In this document: positions 5,548 through 6,483 of the stretch, one piece after another | How the letters are laid out: each line of letters starts with the position of its first letter | Position numbering within the stretch: position 1 is the stretch's first letter | Source of the DNA: JAANXG01 sp049583715 | GTDB lineage: Bacteria > Pseudomonadota > Gammaproteobacteria > Arenicellales > JAANXG01 | Direction of reading: 5' to 3' | DNA: 6,483 nucleotides | NCBI GenBank assembly: GCA_049583715.1 | Contig: JBAUWJ010000321.1 | Span: 1 to 6,483 of the forward strand | Program-made: the position numbers and the translations under genes | Notes under the pieces: model-generated | The model's database searches: none | What the model was told of the DNA's origin: nothing | The model's input: the letters and a program-made list of their open reading frames with translations, nothing else

Positions 5548-5763
5548 TTATCTCCACCATCCGTCGTGATCGCGACGACGATGGTGATCGTCCCGATCGT
5601 GATTATGCCACCCGCCGTGGTGGCTGCGCTCGTAGTGGCCATGGCCGTAACCGTAGCCCGGATCGTAGTAGTAGGGGAAGCAGCCGCCCAACGCGACCAG
5701 CGCTGCGGCGGCCACCACTCCCGCGAACACCTTCCGCAAGGAACGATAGTACCGGCTGTTCAT
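5548..5763 (-). CDS. Small histidine-rich lipoprotein
   Basis: A 71-residue protein: basic N-terminus (MNSRYYRSLRK), hydrophobic segment 12-26, and the lipobox LGGC with Cys28 as the likely lipid-anchored residue. The mature part is only 44 residues, with an aromatic/glycine stretch (FPYYYDPGYGYG, 29-40) followed by a tail holding nine histidines (41, 43, 48, 49, 53, 55, 60, 61, 66) mixed with Asp and Arg, ending GWWR. Position 2 after the cysteine is Phe rather than Asp, so outer-membrane sorting is expected if it is a proteobacterium. The ATG at 5763 is chosen over an upstream ATG at 5874 because the signal peptide begins there and GAGGT lies five bases upstream. The His-rich tail suggests binding of metal ions such as nickel, zinc or copper, but this is inferred from composition only. 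No named family is recognised. It faces away from the membrane-protein gene across a control region with phased repeats. Confidence 0.8.
   Translation of the reverse strand: MNSRYYRSLRKVFAGVVAAAALVALGGCFPYYYDPGYGYGHGHYERSHHGGWHNHDRDDHHRRRDHDGWWR
5555..5586 (-). repeat. Hairpin within 3' end of lipoprotein gene
   Basis: CACCATC (5555-5561) pairs with GATGGTG (5580-5586) and CGTCG (5562-5566) with CGACG (5573-5577), leaving a two-base bulge and a six-base loop: a 12-bp stem inside the last codons. No T run follows, so it is not a standard terminator. It may be a by-product of the repetitive His/Asp/Arg codons. Confidence 0.4.
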
Positions 5764-5768
5764 GTCTG

Positions 5769-5773
5769 ACCTC
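5769..5773 (-). promoter_or_regulatory. Ribosome binding site of lipoprotein gene
   Basis: The minus strand reads GAGGT, five bases before the ATG at 5763. It supports the short 71-residue form. Confidence 0.65.
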
Positions 5774-5782
5774 ACTTGGTTG

Positions 5783-5821
5783 AATGAGCGCAATGCCCGC
5801 GTCTTGCTGCGTTCATTGCGC
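5783..5821 (-). repeat. Inverted repeats in lipoprotein leader
   Basis: GCGCAATG (5788-5795) and CATTGCGC (5814-5821) are a perfect 8-bp inverted repeat with an 18-base spacer. An overlapping alternative pairs AATGAGCGC (5783-5791) with GCGTTCATT (5809-5817), 8 of 9 positions. They lie 20-58 bases upstream of the lipoprotein start, so they could be a leader RNA structure or an operator. Confidence 0.45.
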
Positions 5822-5823
5822 GT

Positions 5824-5829
5824 CGTCAA
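5824..5829 (-). promoter_or_regulatory. Possible -35 box of lipoprotein gene
   Basis: The minus strand reads TTGACG, 5 of 6 to the sigma-70 -35 consensus, about 61 bases before the lipoprotein ATG. No convincing -10 box is found 16-18 bases downstream, so this is weak. Confidence 0.25.
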
Positions 5830-5862
5830 TGGAACGTCAGCTCGCACAGTGCCACAGGGAAC

Positions 5863-5906
5863 ATGAATCGCCACTGAACCGCGGCTGAACGCGCGCTGAA
5901 CCGGAC
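5863..5906. promoter_or_regulatory. Four direct repeats in 11-bp phase (response-regulator-like site)
   Basis: CTGAAC begins at 5874, 5885 and 5896, each exactly 11 bp apart, with a related ATGAAT in phase at 5863. Eleven-bp spaced direct repeats with a 6-7 base core are the known form of binding sites for OmpR/PhoB-family response regulators, such as the pho box. The array lies between the divergent lipoprotein and membrane-protein genes and ends just before the expected -35 position of the latter (TAAGAT at 5933). Confidence 0.65.
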
Positions 5907-5932
5907 CGGCGGGAGCAGCGCGCGACGTGTGC

Positions 5933-5938
5933 TAAGAT
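5933..5938 (+). promoter_or_regulatory. Candidate -10 box of membrane-protein gene
   Basis: TAAGAT (5 of 6 to TATAAT) lies 23 bases before the ATG at 5962. The -35 position (about 5910-5916) is GC-rich with no match. A promoter without a -35 box and with phased repeats just upstream is what an activated promoter would look like. Confidence 0.35.
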
Positions 5939-5942
5939 CGGC

Positions 5943-5952
5943 GAGGAGGGGG
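5943..5952 (+). promoter_or_regulatory. Ribosome binding site of membrane-protein gene
   Basis: The purine run AGGAGGGGG (5944-5952) lies about nine bases before the ATG at 5962 and supports that start. Confidence 0.7.
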
Positions 5953-5961
5953 CAACAGTCC

Positions 5962-6483
5962 ATGCCGACGTCGCTTGTGAATGGCCGATCGCGAGATTAC
6001 CGCGGCGTTGCAATCACCGTGTTGCTGCTGCTCTACCTGGCCCACGTCCTGTACGCGATCGCGGTAAACAGGTTTCTGTTCGCAGACGGCGTCCACTTCT
6101 TCGTATCCATCCTGCGCTGGAAGGCGTTCCGCTACGGTGGCCGTCCCTACGAGAGGGCGTTTGCGGATGCGTTGACACAGTATCCCTTGCTGGCCGCCAT
6201 CAAGGCGGGCGTGCGCAACTTGTCGATACTGTCCCGCGTGTACGGGACTGGACTTTTTGCACCCTATCTCATGTGCGTCTCGATCTGGCTGTGGGTAACG
6301 AGGGGGCAGCGAGAATACCTTCTCTTCCTGCTCGTCTTCCTCTTCGCCGCCGCGATGAACTGCGAGTTTTTCATCATCAGCGAAAGCCACGCAGCGGCGG
6401 CGTTGTATTTCGCCCTGGTGGGACTGATTGTCTTGCGTATCCCCTGGAGCCCCGGCATCACCGTCCTCGCGGCGGTCCTGGCC
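5962..6483 (+). CDS. Multi-spanning membrane protein of unknown function (3' end outside window)
   Basis: The first 174 codons of an integral inner-membrane protein; the frame is open to the window end. After a short charged N-terminus, likely membrane segments are at about residues 14-34, 94-112, 118-134, 143-159 and 164 onward. A long loop (35-93) between the first two segments carries FADGVHFF (40-47), several charged residues and KAFRYGGRPYERAF (54-67). A first loop with an acidic residue soon after segment one, followed by many segments, is reminiscent of GT-C type glycosyltransferases, but no diagnostic motif is certain, so no function is assigned. A further polar patch, ISESHAAAA (139-147), opens the fourth segment. 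The ATG is supported by a purine-rich ribosome site. Codon use is less GC-biased than in the neighbouring genes: three AGG and six TTG codons in 174, against one AGG in 440 codons of the oxidoreductase gene. This hints at lower expression or a different origin. Confidence 0.8.
   Translation, partial: MPTSLVNGRSRDYRGVAITVLLLLYLAHVLYAIAVNRFLFADGVHFFVSILRWKAFRYGGRPYERAFADALTQYPLLAAIKAGVRNLSILSRVYGTGLFAPYLMCVSIWLWVTRGQREYLLFLLVFLFAAAMNCEFFIISESHAAAALYFALVGLIVLRIPWSPGITVLAAVLA

Noticed and set aside
5178..5642. Minus-strand open frame across the lipoprotein end and the repeat cluster
   Set aside because: Its N-terminal Thr/Ile-rich part is an out-of-frame reading of the His-rich lipoprotein codons, and the rest runs through palindromic repeats.
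5764..5874. Longer form of the lipoprotein starting at 5874
   Set aside because: The extra 37 residues would precede the signal peptide and overlap the leader inverted repeats and the phased repeat array; the ATG at 5763 has its own ribosome site.
5932..6390. Minus-strand open frame of 152 codons opposite the membrane-protein gene
   Set aside because: The plus strand encodes clear hydrophobic segments with a ribosome site; the charged antisense product is the expected mirror of such segments.

Overview
The window looks like chromosomal DNA of a high-GC Gram-negative bacterium, most likely a proteobacterium. The evidence is the strong G/C preference at third codon positions, a periplasmic binding protein with a Sec signal peptide, a short lipobox-type lipoprotein and clear Shine-Dalgarno sites. 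A beta- or gammaproteobacterium is a guess from overall style; no rRNA or marker gene is present.

Left part (1-3726, minus strand): the first three genes of a peptide/opine/nickel-type (PepT family) ABC importer in the classical order: binding protein (3726-2146), DppB-type permease (2046-1030) and DppC-type permease (1019 to beyond base 1). The ATPase genes would lie outside the window. The leader and the gap between binding protein and permease carry inverted repeats that could set the relative output of these genes.

Centre (3727-5227): a 178-bp divergent control region with a candidate -10 box on each strand, then a plus-strand gene for a Rossmann-fold oxidoreductase with a C-terminal SAF domain (homoserine-dehydrogenase-like, COG4091 type). 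Divergent placement suggests that the importer and the oxidoreductase share regulation and that the enzyme may act on the imported compound or a product of it. This is inference; neither substrate can be read from the sequence.

Right part (5228-6483): a 320-bp stretch with no credible gene, holding a cluster of 21-bp palindromic REP-like repeats in alternating orientation (5281-5449). Then come a small histidine-rich lipoprotein gene on the minus strand (5763-5548), a 198-bp divergent intergenic region with four direct repeats in exact 11-bp phase (5863-5906, core CTGAAC), and the 5' part of a plus-strand multi-spanning membrane protein gene (5962 to beyond the window end).

The strongest unexplained signals are the 11-bp-phased repeat array, which looks like a site for an OmpR/PhoB-type response regulator; the palindromic repeat cluster with mutually exclusive foldings; and the inverted repeat that contains the ribosome binding site of the binding-protein gene. 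I do not see CRISPR, tRNA, rRNA, an insertion sequence or a phage gene.
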